64,000 nt of DNA from Hyaloperonospora brassicae (taxonomy: Eukaryota; Oomycota; Peronosporomycetes; Peronosporales; Peronosporaceae): the NCBI GenBank assembly GCA_947650285.1, contig CANTFL010001315.1, positions 124,001 to 188,000 on the forward strand. The letters are read 5' to 3'. The translations under genes were made by a program, and so were the position numbers. This document shows, piece after piece, positions 31,857 to 42,666 of this stretch (its first letter is position 1; each line of letters starts with the position of its first letter). The notes beneath the pieces are model-generated. The model saw only the letters and a program-made list of their open reading frames with translations, was not told where the DNA came from and made no database searches.

Positions 31857-31987
31857 TCACCCCCCCCTTAACTGATAGTCACCGTGTGACTATCGAAATA
31901 TGGAGGCCACCCGTTGGCCACCATTGGGACAGGGAGCACTTGTTTGGTCCGTTCCACTCACTTTCCGCTTGACCTCGCATAGTTAAC

Positions 31988-33593
31988 ATGTCTATGCGAG
32001 GTGACTCAAGACCCACACAGCCTGGTGCTGTGCAAGCCTCTGCGGCAGACGCTTCGTCGTCTGCCGCCCCTTCTTCGCCTGCAGCAACAGGTGCTGCAGG
32101 TGCACGCGGTATCACGCCGCGTGCGCATGATGACCCCGATGTGGAGGTCATCTACTCTGGCGAGTCAGACGTGTCTGACTCGGGCAATGCTCCAGAGGCG
32201 TCTCGCTCACCGGCGACGCCTCAGTATTCGCCAAGGCCACTGCCGAACGAACGGACTCGTGATTCGCATCACAGTCTGTTAGGCAGTGATGACGATGATC
32301 AGGGTGGTGAGTTCTATTCTTCACCACCGCCGGCTCGTGCGTCTTTGCACGAGCGTGATGACGATGGCGCGAGCCGTCGTCAATCTGGGAGCCGTGGTAC
32401 CGACAAGGGTACCACTGTGAAGCGTGATGAGTTGAAGCCGTGGCGTTTGCCCGAACAACTCATCAATAGCCTGTCTCACGAGACAGGCCAACACCATCGA
32501 ATACCCTTATTCGATGCAACCGAGCTTCACGGCTTGAGTTCCAGCGCGAAGAACTTTCGCGCTGAAGAAGACTTTTATCTCGATGTCTTTCTTAGACATC
32601 GATGGTACAATAGCAACCAAAAGCGTGACAAAACATCGCTTTTGGCTGCGTGGAACGCGTTCGTCCAAAACGTCAAGAATTTTGGACGAGAGGGGTGGCT
32701 CAAGAAACTTGAGGCAACACGCCTCAGGTTCGAACGGCGAACGCCAACCGGTGCTAGGTACTGGTTGCATTGTTTATCTAGTGAGGCAGGCATTCCTTGC
32801 CTCACATGGGGAGACCCTTGTGCGAGTTGTGTTGACAACTCGCAGCGTGCACATAGGGATGTGTACTCCCTAAATTCGCCCTGGAAAAGGGCACACATCT
32901 CGGCTGAGATGCGTGACGCGATTGCAAACTTGCAATCCGTCTACAAGCGCCTAGGGCGCGTGTTTACCGATGGGCCACAGGACTCATCGGATGGGTCTCG
33001 TCATACTGGCGGACGAGACCTTCAACATCCATCAACAGCTGAGAGCGGGGCTCCCAGATGTTCCAAGAGGGTGGATACCCCCTCCACTGGACGAGGTAGC
33101 TCGTCCTTGATCCTGAATCGTCACGGTGATTCAAGATACGCTCCACTAGAAAGCGTTGATCACCGTGAGCATCCACCAAAGGATGTGGTGGAGGAGGAAA
33201 GACCTCCTCCAGATGATTCCGGTTCACCATCTCGACCCTTACGAGATGGATCGCGCAATCGATGAATTGCGCGATGACTTGAAGCACGAGCGCGACCGGC
33301 GCTACGCTTTGACCGACACCGTGCGGAAGAACCGCAAGGGTCACGAGGCTGATCGGGCGAGGGATCGCGCCGATTATGCCACGGCGCAGCTTCAGGTCGA
33401 GCGGGATGTCCGCTCCCTTTTCGGCGAGCTGGCGACAGCTCGCGGAGAGATATCTCGGTTGAGTTCCGAGGTATCATATCTGCGCGACCAGACGGATCGT
33501 CTGGAGCCCGAACGCAAGAACTTGATGGATGTTCTTGAACGTGGGGGCTATCTTCATCGGAAGAAGAAGGCTCGTACTGACAGTACGACATAA
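31988..33593 (+). pseudogene. Antisense ORF of gypsy element 2, frameshifted
   Basis: Homologue of the 535-aa antisense ORF of element 1. The frame is intact from 31988 to about 33220, where one extra C shifts it into a stop at 33265. The coiled-coil end continues in another frame to 33593. The same inserted base lies antisense in pol and shifts its chromodomain frame. Amino acid differences from element 1 are scattered and mostly in the N-terminal and linker parts; the Trp/Cys-rich central domain is almost unchanged. Start codon in a hairpin loop as in element 1. Confidence 0.8.
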
Positions 33594-36500
33594 GCCTCCC
33601 CACGTAAAACGTAGGATGCGTGCGCATCTTACGTGGCAATTCGAGTGTGTATGCATTGCCCTTGCGATGCAACACTAGAAATGGCCCAATGTATTTCGGC
33701 AGTAGTTTACTACTGCCGACACTAGTGACTGCATGTCCAGGTAGGTTTACCGTTGACAGTAGTACTAGGTCATTAACCTTAAATGAAAGAACATTTGCTC
33801 TTCCATTATTGTCTGCGTTCCGTTTCTGACGGTCCACCGCATTTGCGATGGAGTCCTGAACGAAACGGACTACCGCTTCTCGAGTCAGCAGGAAGTTCTC
33901 TGCTGACTCTTTGTTTTGTCTAGCAGTGCGCTTCGTGCGCACTGCTAAGAGATTGCTCTCTTCTTCAGCGAGGTTGTCTTCTTCCTCGCTGGCATAATCG
34001 TTGGCGATGCTGAATATACCAGCATCGCCATCATCATCCGAATCAATAATAGCGTCGTCGCTATTATTGAGATGATCTTCTTCATCGATGTCGACTTGAT
34101 CGACATCGGCATCATACGTGACGACGTTTGCGTCGACACGTGATGAGCAAGAGCCAAAACGGTTTTTGCTCGAGCGAGTCCCTCCCCCCTTATCCAAGAG
34201 TCACACTCTAGAAGGGTGGGCACACGTGGATGGCGTAGGCCATTCACGTAAAACGGTGTGTGCTGTGTTGAAGCATGCACCGAATTATTGATGGCGAATT
34301 CCACCATGGGTAGGAATTCGCTCCAACTCGGAAACGAGTGGACATATCCTCGAAGAATCTCTTCGAGGACACGGTTCGCACGTTCCGTCTGACCATCTGT
34401 TTCTGGATGGTCAGAAGTGGACATCTTCAATCGTGTTCCGAGAGTACGGAACACGGTTTGCCAAAATGCCGCCGTGAACCGAGGGTCACGGTCGGATACG
34501 AGTTCACGGGGTAACCCGTGGAGTCTAAAGACCGTGTCTAGAAAGACACGAGCACAACCTTGAGCCTTGATTGACTCAGGGACAGCAGCAAGATGGACCA
34601 TCTTGCTGAATCGGTCAACAAACACAAGAATACCATTATTCTTGTGAGCGTCTTCGGGAAACCCGAAGACAAAGTCCATTGAAACGGACTGCCAGCACTC
34701 TGTCGGAACAGGCAGAGGCTGCAATGGCGCACGGGATGAAGGACTAGGCTTCACCCGTTGACAAACTTCGCAAGCACGGATGTACTTGCGAACAAACTGA
34801 TACTGGCGGGGCCAGTAAAAGTCGCGACTTACCGTGAGGTAAGTCTTTTCCCTTCCACGATGGCCGCTTGTTGGGGCATCGTGACACTCATACATGATGC
34901 GCAATCGCAAATCATGATGAGCGGGTACGACGACACGAGGCGTGTCGTCGGCAACAGCTGTATAGTACAGCAATCCGTTGCGTGTACTATACCGATCCGA
35001 TGAGGATCGATACAAAGCCGGTAAATCCCTCATGGATTTACTGGATGAATTCACCAGATGATCCATCAATCGCAGAAGATCCTTATCTTCTGCGTATGCC
35101 TTTCGTACGTCGTCAAGTAAGCTTGACGACGGGACACTGACTGACAGTGTCGCTACAGTGTGCTTATCCGCACTGGTAAATTGTTCGACCGGCTCAAAAT
35201 CGGGCGGGCGCGAAAGCGCATCAGCGACGACATTGAGTCGTCCCGGTTTATATTCCACGGAGAAGTTATACTCCGCGAAGAAAGACAGCCACCTCGCCAT
35301 TCTTTGCGAGAGGTGCGGGCTGTTTACGGCCGTGCGTAATGACGCATGGTCCGTGTAGACAACAAACGGTCTATCTCCCAAGAGATAGACGCGAAACTTA
35401 GCCAGTGCGTATTTCATGGCAAGGAGTTCCTTGTCATGCACTGGGTAATTACGCTCAGCTGCTTGCAGCTGACGCGACTGATAACAGATGACGCGCTCCG
35501 CGCCATCTGCATCGAACTGCATTAACGCACAGCCGATTGCGAAATCGCTGGCGTCACAGACCACATGAAATGGTCTGTCCTGATCTGCAATCGCCAAGAT
35601 CGGCGATTGCATCAAGCTTTGCTTGATACCTTCAAAGGAACGCTGGCACTCAGCGTTCCATGACCACTTGACATTTTTCTTGAGCAAGCAAGAAAGATGA
35701 ACAGTCATCTCAGCGTAGTTGCGCGAGTACTTGTGCAAGTACGCCGCTAGACCAAGGAACTTCCTTAGTCCCTTGACATCGACTGGCACTGGCCAGTCGG
35801 GTGATCGCCTTGATCTTTTCGGGATCAGGGCGTACGCCGTGTTTACCCACGATGCACCCAAGAAGTGGTATTTCTCTAGCCGCGAATATACACTTCTTGA
35901 GGTTGGCGTACAACTTATGCTTGCGCATAAGTTGAAGAACCTGACGAACGTGAGTTCTGTGAACTTCAACGTCCGTCTTCCCGTCCATAGCCCGGCTATG
36001 GACGAACACATCGTCGAAGTAACTCGGTGCGAAGTCTCGCACCGGTCTCAACAGATTTGTTACACATCTGTTGAATGTTGCAGGGGCATTACTCAGCCCC
36101 TGTGGCATCACTAGCCACTCCCACAGCATCCCGCTGGGGGTACTCACTGCCGTGAACGGGACGTCCCGTTCACGCATCAGGATCTGATAGAATCCATCCA
36201 TCAGATCCATGGACGAAAAGATGGTACTCTTTGACATACCATCTATGATTACGTCCTTCCTCGGTATCGGCGTCTGAGCCGGTACCGTTGCAGCATTCAA
36301 CTTGTTGAATGCGTGCACTATCCGCCACCCTCCTGTGGCCTTTCGCACACAGAAGGTCGGAGAGCTGTGAGGGGATGTTGATTCCCTCACATGGCCCGCT
36401 GCTAAGCGATCGGCAAAGAACTTGTCGATCGCTATCACTTGTTCACGAGGCAGTGGCCACTGCTTCATGACACAGTATTTCGAGCCCGGTTTGAGCTCGA

Positions 36501-37995
36501 TCTCGTGTCGAGTGCCTTTGTCCTTAGGCAACTCGCAAGGTACGGATTCAGGGAAAACATCCCTGAATTCGATCAAATCCTTATACAAAGGATTTGCCTG
36601 AAGTGACTCCCAGGATTGGGACGCGTATCGCTCAATCCGAGTCTTCTCATCGAGGACACTTTCGTCCATCGATGAGCTGCTGAGAACCCGTTCGTTCTCA
36701 GCAAATACTGTTGCCGACCGAATGTCGGTCACATACTCGTCCTCTGTGACGAGTACGCAGATCTGCTTGACTTTGCCACTACGCAGATCACGCAAGAACC
36801 GTTTCGGTTCTAGCGTTGGCAACTGAGTTATCTCCGAAGTCAACTTCGGAGGCACAATCAGATCAAGCGTATAAGCGCCTACGCTTGATCCGTCATTAAC
36901 CAAGACGTTCAACGTCTCGGTTTCTTCCTGGGAACTTGCTTCCACAGGTTGCTGAGGGCCTGATCCCTCAGCAAGCAACTCTTGAGGAACTCCTTCCTCA
37001 AGTACGTGGGGACTTATTCCCTCGACGTCTTCCCACTGTGGCTGTGCAACCACAGTCAGGAACCGATCCTCTACGGTCGACTCTCCAGTCGACCTAGGAT
37101 TTTCATGTTGCCCCTTGGGGGTAACAGATTTCTTTCTTCTAAGATACTGCCCGCTAGGCATGCATCCATGTCCCGGTCCACTCGACTTATTCGAGTGGTG
37201 GACCTTCGGCGCAGCCTGTACTTCTGTACAGCCGCCGGGAGCTTGCTCCACAGTGTAGTGATCAACTACACTGTGATCTTGTGCAGTCGTGCTAACGACC
37301 GTACCGCAAGTGAGGCCATCGCACTCACTCGCAGAACATCCACACGCTTGTGGACGCTCCAAGATGTTCATCAGATGGCCATCTGATGAACAAGCAGCAG
37401 GCATCTTCACGGATCGATGCTGCCAGCTCACCCTTGGCTCGTATTTTCTGAGCCAAGGTAATCCCAGGATGACATCAAATTTGTCATCCAGATCTAGTAC
37501 GATGAAATCATCATCGTACTGCTCGCCCTCTAACGTGTAGTGGATTCCTACTACACGTTTCTCAACGGTTATCGATGCGCCTGTTGCAAGGCGCACCGTC
37601 ATCCTTGTGAGGGGAATGTCGCGCTCAACGAACTTGAGCCTACGACCCTCTAGTGACTGGCGACGAACAAAGTTGTTCGACGCCCCACAGTCTACTAGGG
37701 CACGAAGCGACAAGTCATTTGTCGCTTCCAACTTCAAGGTGATGAGCGAAACGTCATCACCAGGTGCAGAGACACACAATGATTGTGTATCTGGAGCAAC
37801 TTTCGTCAAGAGATTTGCAAATTCTCTTGAGGTTGCTGGATGGTAGGGCCCTCCGCCCCTACTGACCCCGACCATTTTTTGATGGTCCTTCTCGCTGTTG
37901 CGGCTTCGCAACAGCGCTGGACCCACGCCCATTGCCCTTTCTGGCGAATGGTCGTCCATTTCGCTCAGTACTGTTTGGTACTGGGCGCGGAGCAC
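32964..37995 (-). pseudogene. Element 2 pol, three single-base frameshifts
   Basis: Protease (VDCGASNNFVRR), reverse transcriptase with its YFDD box intact, RNase H (VVCDASDFAIGCALM, with the YTDH motif), integrase zinc finger (HDLRLRIMYECHDAPTSGHR, CEVCQRVK), catalytic core (SMDFVFGFPED, SDRDPRFTAAFW, HPETDGQTERANRVLEE) and chromodomain ([24 protein letters not shown]). Breaks, judged against element 1: an extra G at about 35803 just before RNase H; a missing base in a C-run at about 34185 after the integrase; an extra C at about 33220 ahead of the chromodomain. No stop interrupts the 761 codons from the pol start to the first shift. Frame +1 to gag, 137 nt overlap. Confidence 0.94.
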
Positions 37996-39013
37996 TACAC
38001 TCGTATGCGTAGTGCCCTAACTTCTGACAGCGATTGCACCTCTGCAATCGCTTGTTGCTTGTAGAGCGAGGTCTCTCGCTCTCAACATAACAGAGGTCCA
38101 TTGGTTCTGGACCTCCGATCTCTTGTCGTCTCGGTGGACGGTAAGAGTTTGAGCTAGCATGAGCCTGTCTCATGCTAAAGTCTTCCTGTTCCGCGGCTGA
38201 TATCGCTTCTTCAAGCGTATTCAGCTCAAGGCGGAACAGGTGGCTCCTGACGGGCCCTTCTGCGAGCCCTTGCATGAACACCGTAATCAACGTGTGTTCA
38301 TGAACTGGGTTTGCAGTTATACTACTCGCAAGGAGTCGTATATGTTGTGCGTAAGCGTGCACATCACGCTTACCCTGCTTGAGTTTCAGGAGCTCTGAAC
38401 GAGCCCTGAACTCAGCACGTGGCGGCTCAAACGTTTGTCTGAGCCGGGACTTGAAGTCAGTTAGCGACCTAAACACGTTTGGGTCGCTACTCTCGAGTCC
38501 CAGGGACCAAGTTTTGGCACGCCCTGCCAAGTGGGTCTGAGCAAATGTGAGTTTCATTTGCTCATCTTCGACGCGACGAGCCCTTAGGGCTCTGTCGAGT
38601 TCGACAAACCATAGTAACAGGGAGTCCTCCGGGACTCCACTGTACTTGGAGATGTCGACTTTCATCACTTCGGGACGACGCGCATGCGCCGTCCCGCCCA
38701 CAGCAGCACGGAATTGCTGCTGTCTCAACAGCTCCGTCTGTTGAGCACCGAGTTCTCTCAACTGCTCGGCCTGTTGAGAGCCTTGCTGGTGAAGCAAGGC
38801 TACTTTCTCCCTCTCGAGAGCAAGTTCATTGTGAATGAACTTGGCGATAGCAGCATGTTGTTGGTCTCTGTCTAGAGACTCCAACATGGTGCTAATGGCG
38901 AACTCGCCTACGGTAGAACTCATTCGTTCTACCGCACTCCATTCGATGTCACTCAAATGGGTAAACCCTTCACGCGTGGCGTGAAAGGTCTCTTCTTCAT
39001 CCAACATGTTCAT
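37859..39013 (-). CDS. gag: Element 2 gag
   Basis: Intact 384-aa gag with the CCHC knuckle RCNRCQKLGHYAYEC. The start codon is inside the 11-bp hairpin with arms 38998-39008 and 39011-39021. It differs from the element 1 gag at about a dozen positions. Confidence 0.94.
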   Translation of the reverse strand: MNMLDEEETFHATREGFTHLSDIEWSAVERMSSTVGEFAISTMLESLDRDQQHAAIAKFIHNELALEREKVALLHQQGSQQAEQLRELGAQQTELLRQQQFRAAVGGTAHARRPEVMKVDISKYSGVPEDSLLLWFVELDRALRARRVEDEQMKLTFAQTHLAGRAKTWSLGLESSDPNVFRSLTDFKSRLRQTFEPPRAEFRARSELLKLKQGKRDVHAYAQHIRLLASSITANPVHEHTLITVFMQGLAEGPVRSHLFRLELNTLEEAISAAEQEDFSMRQAHASSNSYRPPRRQEIGGPEPMDLCYVESERPRSTSNKRLQRCNRCQKLGHYAYECSAPRPVPNSTERNGRPFARKGNGRGSSAVAKPQQREGPSKNGRGQ

Positions 39014-39057
39014 GTTGGATGATGTGGTCCTTGGAAGGACTACAAAGTGCTACCAGG

Positions 39058-39445
39058 TGTAACGGGGCACACCCTTGCGTAACTTAACGCAAGGGATTTG
39101 GGTGCCCCGACAGACGTACACGCGGCGAGCGAGGAAGCGTAGATAGGGTAAAAGTAGAACTGTTATATTAATAAATTAAATCTTTAAACTACTGTCTCTT
39201 CGTTTGACTTAATTCAATTATACTAATATAACTGCATGTATGGTGACGTCTCGTCACCACTCATTGCGCGCGTCTTGCGGCGATTGGTGGGTTGATATCA
39301 TCACGATATCAACCAATGAACAGACCCTTTGGTCGACCCTTCAATATCACCACTTTGGTGATATTGTTTAAAGAATATCCATCTTATATTCTTTATTGTC
39401 ACTTTCCTTAAGTGACAATATCATGTAACGGGCTGCCCCGTTACA
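39058..39445 (-). repeat. Element 2, 5' LTR (388 bp)
   Basis: Followed on the minus strand by the primer binding site (39055-39043) and bounded on the outside by the GCTCA duplication. Confidence 0.96.
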
Positions 39446-40175
39446 GCTCAAGTGTGTGACACTTTGAAGCACTTCGCGGTTTCGCCAGTTTAGTGTCGAG
39501 TGAGGTGACGCCAGCACGCACGTGTGTTTGGACGATCCCAGAATATGTGAGCTGCGATCTCATTGCACCTCTTGCATATCAGCAGTCTCCTCCAGCCGTT
39601 CTCTGCTGGGCGGTCAGCGTGTCAAAGCTTAAGGTGCTTGATTGCGATGCAATAACATGTTCAGGCGAGGTACTGAGTTTACGTGCCTGCCTGCCGACAC
39701 GCAAAGGGCTGACCGTATTTTTGATCCTCTGCATTGTTTGCTCGGAGCCGGTCCCGTCGTTACACGCAACATATGCCGACTGCGATGCGCCCCTCCTGCA
39801 ATAAAATTATTTATTCCACTAGTGCCCCTCCTGCAGAGCCGGCGACGACGACGGTCGCTCCACTTGTTGAGACCTGCGATGCCGGCTGTATGCGATGTCG
39901 CGCGGGTCGCTGTGGAATGACGAGAAACACTTTAGCACCACTCCTGTACGCTCTACCGTCGGTAAAGATGTCGTTAACAGACGAGGTGGCTGGTCAGAGC
40001 GTCGTCTCTCGCTACATTCACGCCGTTGCTTGAGGGGAGCATGTAGCAAAATTTTGGGCATGGCCACATTCCGTGTCCGAATGTTACAAATCCTGAGTAG
40101 GATGAGACAGTCGAGAGCGGCGCTCTGCCTCTCATCCAGGTTTGTAAATCCATTAGACTCTCCTTCTTCGAGGTG

Positions 40176-40457
40176 TGGATGGTCCCATCAGGCGACCAGC
40201 TACTGCGAGGCAAATCTCCCTTCGATAAGGGATGCAGGATCACTACCGCAGCTTGCGATGTACTCGAGCGTCCTGTGCTCTGTCGATGAGAGGAGAGAGG
40301 CGGCGTCCATCACGATGCCCGACTGCGCCGTCTTCTCGACTGTTTACATGCGAAGCTGCTATGCAAGAATCAAGTCAAAAAGCCGGTCTCCACTACGCTA
40401 ACTTTTCGTCTAGGATTGTACGCGCTGAGCTGCTGCATACGATGGCAAGGACAAAAG
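40176..40457. repeat. Direct repeat, copy A (282 bp)
   Basis: Matches 41223-41504 with few substitutions (for example CGAGCG/CGAGTG, GACTGCGCC/GACTACGCC). The two copies are about 1.05 kb apart in direct orientation. This is either a small tandem segmental duplication or the terminal repeats of a non-autonomous element; no clear primer site or purine tract supports the latter. Confidence 0.85.
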
Positions 40458-41222
40458 CAGTGGCGCAACAGCTCCAATCTCAGGTCTGGAACCATGACAA
40501 CAATCTATTTGGACTATTCAATGTGGACGGCGGGCAGAGTCGCCAAGAAGCAGCCCAATATGTTGTATGGTGAGCGTCCTACTGCCAAAGTTGCCGTGCA
40601 GTCTGAGGTGTCACCGGTTGACAGAAACTTTGCGGCACGTCTTTTTAGGACTTTCCGAAGGCGCACGAGTATTAGGGCAAGTCGCTTAGCCACTGGACGG
40701 ACGGGAGCCACTGATTCCCGACCAGCGGGGTCCAGTCGCTTCTATGACTGTGGGATCCGTAGAGCTCCAGCGAGACCGGCTCTCGTGCGGAATCGGCTGC
40801 TCATGAGGCTCCAAGTCGATGTCGAGGCGGGGGAACGAGCTTAAGAAAGGATTTGGTTCCTAATGAGCTCAACCTGCATCACACAACTGTGGTGCGAGCG
40901 CAAAGACTGTGTTTCGAGGCATTCAGTTTACTACGTCTGAATGTGTCTGTTGATTCTTTGCGACATGCTTACGTCAATTCAATGAGTTAGCTAGTGTAAA
41001 CATGATAGCGTCGCTACCGTGGCTCAAGCAGCTCTTCTACACGCCTGTCTCGAACTGTTTACCTTAGATCCTAGCGACGACTCGCTACCCCCGGCGGACT
41101 GTTACGAATCTCAGCCAGACCCGGCGCTCTATTTCTGATTGAGGAGCTCCTATAGAGATCTTGCACATCATTATAATGGATGATTGACAGACATGTTTTT
41201 TTCTCTCCGCTCCTTCAACATA

Positions 41223-41504
41223 TGGATAGTCCCATCAGGCGACCAGCTACTGCGAGGCAAATCTCCCTTCGATAAGGGATGCAGGATCACTACCGCAGCT
41301 TGCGATGTACTCGAGTGTCCTGTGCTCTGTCGATGAGAGGAGAGAGGCGGCGTCCATCACGATGCCCGACTACGCCGTCTTCTCGACTGTTTACATGCGA
41401 AGCTGCTATGCAAGAATCAAGTCAAAAAGCTGGTCTCCACTACGCTAACTTTTCGTCCAGGATTGTACGCGCTGAGCTGCTGCATGCTATAGCAAAGACA
41501 ATAG
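41223..41504. repeat. Direct repeat, copy B (282 bp)
   Basis: Second copy of the segment at 40176. It ends about 210 bp upstream of the secreted-protein ATG, so part of it may act in that promoter. Confidence 0.85.
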
Positions 41505-41711
41505 TATGAATTAGGTAAGAGGATAAGCGGGTCAAGGGTTTTGCCCTTTCCTTTTGTCTGGTCCTTCATTGTCAGACAACGGGACACGTCTCGAAGATAC
41601 GGTTCAAACCACACGCTGGATGACGGGCGCTCTGCGTTCTTCGAGGTCCTCACTCCACGTCATTCCCACATTCTCTTTCCAGCGACCACTTCTCCACACA
41701 CCCATTAAGCA

Positions 41712-42338
41712 ATGCGTCTTGTTCACGCTGTGCTCCTGCCTGGCATCATTGTCTTCGTGTCCAAGGTGAATGTGCTACAAGCCCATCCACTCGTGTCCGA
41801 CACGGCAGACGTTCCGGCGAGTGGCGAGTTCGACCCTAATGCTGAAGCGACCGTCAGTGGCGAAAGCCGACGGTTTATCGACGGTTTTTTGACGCTGGCC
41901 TCCCAAAAGTTTCTTCCGCGGCTATGCTCGACCGAGCGACTAAGGACAGCTCTACAAAAGCACGTCGAAGATCTTTTAAAGGCGGCCAGGACAGGTGGGG
42001 AATACGCCTCGGTGGCCAAGCGAGCAGAGGCTTGGATAGCTAAGCACATGAAGAGTCTGTTCAGGCAATGGCATCGGGATGCAGAAGAGCATCTCTGGCT
42101 GAAGTCAGAATACTTGGAATTCTTCGACAGCTATTACTATAAGCAAATGTATGGTCTGGTTGGTAACACAAATCAATTCATTCTTACACCGTACCGGATA
42201 TCATTCCGCAAGGTGTTCATGGAAACCTTTCAAAACAACAAAAAGATGCAGCAAGTCGTATTGGGTGACCCTTCTTTAAAAGGAGTAAATCAGGTCCTGA
42301 CGGATCGACTTGAAAGTGATTACAGTAGATGGTATTAA
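41712..42338 (+). CDS. Candidate secreted effector, 208 aa
   Basis: Single-exon ORF starting MRLVHAVLLPGIIVFVSKVN. The first 24 residues form a signal peptide: basic n-region, hydrophobic core, likely cleavage after LQA before HPLVSD. The mature protein starts with a polar, acidic stretch (residues 25-52) containing SGESRRF where many oomycete effectors have an RxLR...EER region; there is no RxLR. The rest is predicted mostly helical and rich in Trp, Tyr and Lys (AEAWIAKHMKSLFRQWHRDA, EYLEFFDSYYYKQMYG), compatible with but not proof of a WY-type fold. No transmembrane segment follows the signal peptide. It is the only intact host-like gene inside the transposon island, typical of effector placement in gene-sparse regions. 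Function in the host plant is not known. Confidence 0.7.
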   Translation: MRLVHAVLLPGIIVFVSKVNVLQAHPLVSDTADVPASGEFDPNAEATVSGESRRFIDGFLTLASQKFLPRLCSTERLRTALQKHVEDLLKAARTGGEYASVAKRAEAWIAKHMKSLFRQWHRDAEEHLWLKSEYLEFFDSYYYKQMYGLVGNTNQFILTPYRISFRKVFMETFQNNKKMQQVVLGDPSLKGVNQVLTDRLESDYSRWY

Positions 42339-42666
42339 GGGAAGTAACAGGTCGAAAGTTTAAGCAACGCGCTGCATTTCACAGGCGATCCATATTGTAG
42401 ACAGGTGCAGTTGTCTCAGTTCATATTGTTGCGGTATTCTGCTATCTTTGCTGTAGCTTTGTTTTCTGACCGCTTTAATACAATACGTTCTAATACTTGC
42501 GGTGTGTCTCTTATCAATCGAATACAATACACGCTACTCGTGAGCACTTACTTGCTGGCTCAGCTAACTGAGTTGTTTCAATTCTGTACGTAGTCTCCTT
42601 CTAGCGTTTTTTGCCATCTCTTCTTGTCTGGTACACCTAGATTGGTACCGCAACCCATGCTGTAAA
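42339..42666. other. 3' region of the effector candidate
   Basis: AT-rich and without ORFs of note. It presumably holds the 3' UTR before element 3 begins. Confidence 0.5.

Larger units (their letters stand above)
31469..39445 (-). mobile_element. Gypsy element 2, same family as element 1, recent insertion
   Basis: A complete 7977-bp element with 388-bp LTRs at both ends and a perfect 5-bp target-site duplication GCTCA (31464-31468 and 39446-39450). The LTRs differ at only about five or six positions, so insertion is fairly recent. Gag is intact. Pol is a single open frame through protease and reverse transcriptase but has three single-base indels. It keeps the 390 bp that element 1 lost. 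The antisense ORF is present but frameshifted. Confidence 0.96.
39451..41711. other. Spacer between element 2 and the effector candidate
   Basis: No supported gene. It holds a duplicated 282-bp segment (listed separately). Open frames are short and start at non-ATG codons. The last part should contain the promoter of the secreted-protein gene. Confidence 0.5.

Noticed and set aside
22566..39445. Hairpins as bacterial-type terminators or tRNA genes
   Set aside because: They occur throughout coding sequence on both strands without T-runs, and none forms a cloverleaf with tRNA box sequences.
40176..41504. A small LTR element (TRIM) formed by the 282-bp repeats
   Set aside because: No TG...CA ends, no convincing primer site or purine tract, and no target duplication found; kept only as a direct repeat.
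41712..42338. Canonical RxLR-EER motif in the secreted protein
   Set aside because: No RxLR occurs after the signal peptide; SGESRRF is only vaguely similar, so I call it a candidate effector without class.
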